From Labrenzia sp. THAF82 (GTDB lineage: Bacteria > Pseudomonadota > Alphaproteobacteria > Rhizobiales > Stappiaceae), in assembly GCF_009363435.1 (NCBI RefSeq), contig NZ_CP045354.1, positions 376,001 through 440,000 on the forward strand: a stretch of 64,000 bases of DNA, given 5' to 3'. Position numbers and translations under genes: made by a program. The notes under the pieces are model-generated. The model saw nothing but the letters and a program-made list of their open reading frames with translations. It was not told the origin of the DNA and made no database searches. The number at the start of each line of letters is the position of its first letter. The stretch's first letter is position 1. Positions 63,800-64,000 of this stretch are shown piece by piece.

Positions 63800-64000
63800 G
63801 TGATCCGGTTCGAAAATGTCGGACTAAGATATGGCATGGGACCTGAAATCCTGCAGGATCTGACGTTTCAGATCGAGCCGCAGTCGTTTCAGTTTCTCAC
63901 AGGGCCGTCCGGCGCCGGCAAGACAAGCTTGATCAGGCTTCTCTTCATGTCCTTGCGCCCCACCCGAGGCCTGATAAAGGTTTTCGATCGGGACTTGAGC
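63800..64000 (+). CDS. ftsE: Cell division ATP-binding protein FtsE, 3'-truncated by the window edge
   Basis: The first 67 residues of FtsE, the ATPase of the FtsEX divisome complex that controls septal peptidoglycan hydrolases. GTG start with AGGAG eight bases upstream. IRFENVGLRYGMGPEILQDL is the FtsE N-terminus and Walker A is TGPSGAGKTSL. The rest, and presumably ftsX, lie beyond the window. Confidence 0.92.
   Translation, partial: MIRFENVGLRYGMGPEILQDLTFQIEPQSFQFLTGPSGAGKTSLIRLLFMSLRPTRGLIKVFDRDLS

Noticed and set aside
1..64000. Defence island, prophage, insertion sequence or CRISPR array
   Set aside because: No integrase, transposase, phage structural gene, cas gene or regularly spaced repeat was found; the single HNH gene is not enough to claim a defence system.

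Overview
The window reads as chromosomal DNA of an alphaproteobacterium of the Hyphomicrobiales (Rhizobiales). A marine Stappiaceae-type genome (Roseibium/Labrenzia/Stappia) is my best guess, not proven. The basis is the CpdR response regulator, two perfect CtrA boxes (TTAA-N7-TTAA), a TIGR02302-type protein, the tlpA/argH/lptM-like/lysA neighbourhood, and a DUF1045 gene inside the C-P lyase operon. It is mostly ordinary core and metabolic DNA: no phage, transposase, CRISPR array or rRNA was seen. One tRNA (Leu, CAA) is present.

Layout. 1-2.3 kb: end of ppa, a zincin metallopeptidase, a small membrane protein coupled to a DsbB-like gene, and a YqaA-like membrane protein. 2.46-4.4 kb: tRNA-Leu and a CYTH-CHAD protein. 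4.5-9.7 kb: gadB-gadC (glutamate decarboxylase and antiporter) and a chemoreceptor. 10.1-18.2 kb: phnF (regulator) divergent from phnGHIJKL-DUF1045-phnMN, a C-P lyase pathway without its transporter. 18.5-25.3 kb: translation block ffh, chorismate mutase, rpsP, rimM, trmD, rplS, then leuC. 25.6-27.7 kb: an HNH endonuclease behind a foldable leader and an AT-rich TadG-like von Willebrand protein. 27.8-31.1 kb: acetyl-CoA synthetase and two small genes. 31.1-38.5 kb: a urease operon on the minus strand, in transcription order ureD-A-B, two LprI-like genes, ureC, an unknown gene, a GST, ureE-F-G. 38.9-46.9 kb: a penicillin-binding carboxypeptidase, a CobW GTPase with a histidine-rich loop, TesB, a UbiH-like hydroxylase, an SDR, a HIG1 protein, a PduO-type cobalamin adenosyltransferase and a rhomboid protease.

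46.9-49.2 kb is the most unusual locus. An ECF sigma factor and a membrane anti-sigma factor face a secreted Gly/Ser/Asp/Arg-rich protein and a lipoprotein. The anti-sigma periplasmic domain looks homologous to the lipoprotein, and the same two-part promoter-like motif (TCGGGA, 13-14 bases, TCACGTGTTRTA) points at both transcription units. 49.5-53.8 kb: etfBA, 3-hydroxybutyryl-CoA dehydrogenase and an acyl-CoA ligase. 53.9-54.9 kb: three small proteins ending in GLGxxVD[IV]xV, the first behind a CtrA box. 54.9-61.5 kb: tlpA, argH, lptM-like, lysA and the TIGR02302-like gene. 61.5-64 kb: cpdR, hpt and a zinc-ribbon membrane protein, divergent from the start of ftsE, with a CtrA box between them.

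Several starts were moved from the longest open frame to a downstream codon on Shine-Dalgarno or family grounds. TTG starts are unusually frequent (gadB, lysA, the lipoprotein, the TIGR02302-like gene).
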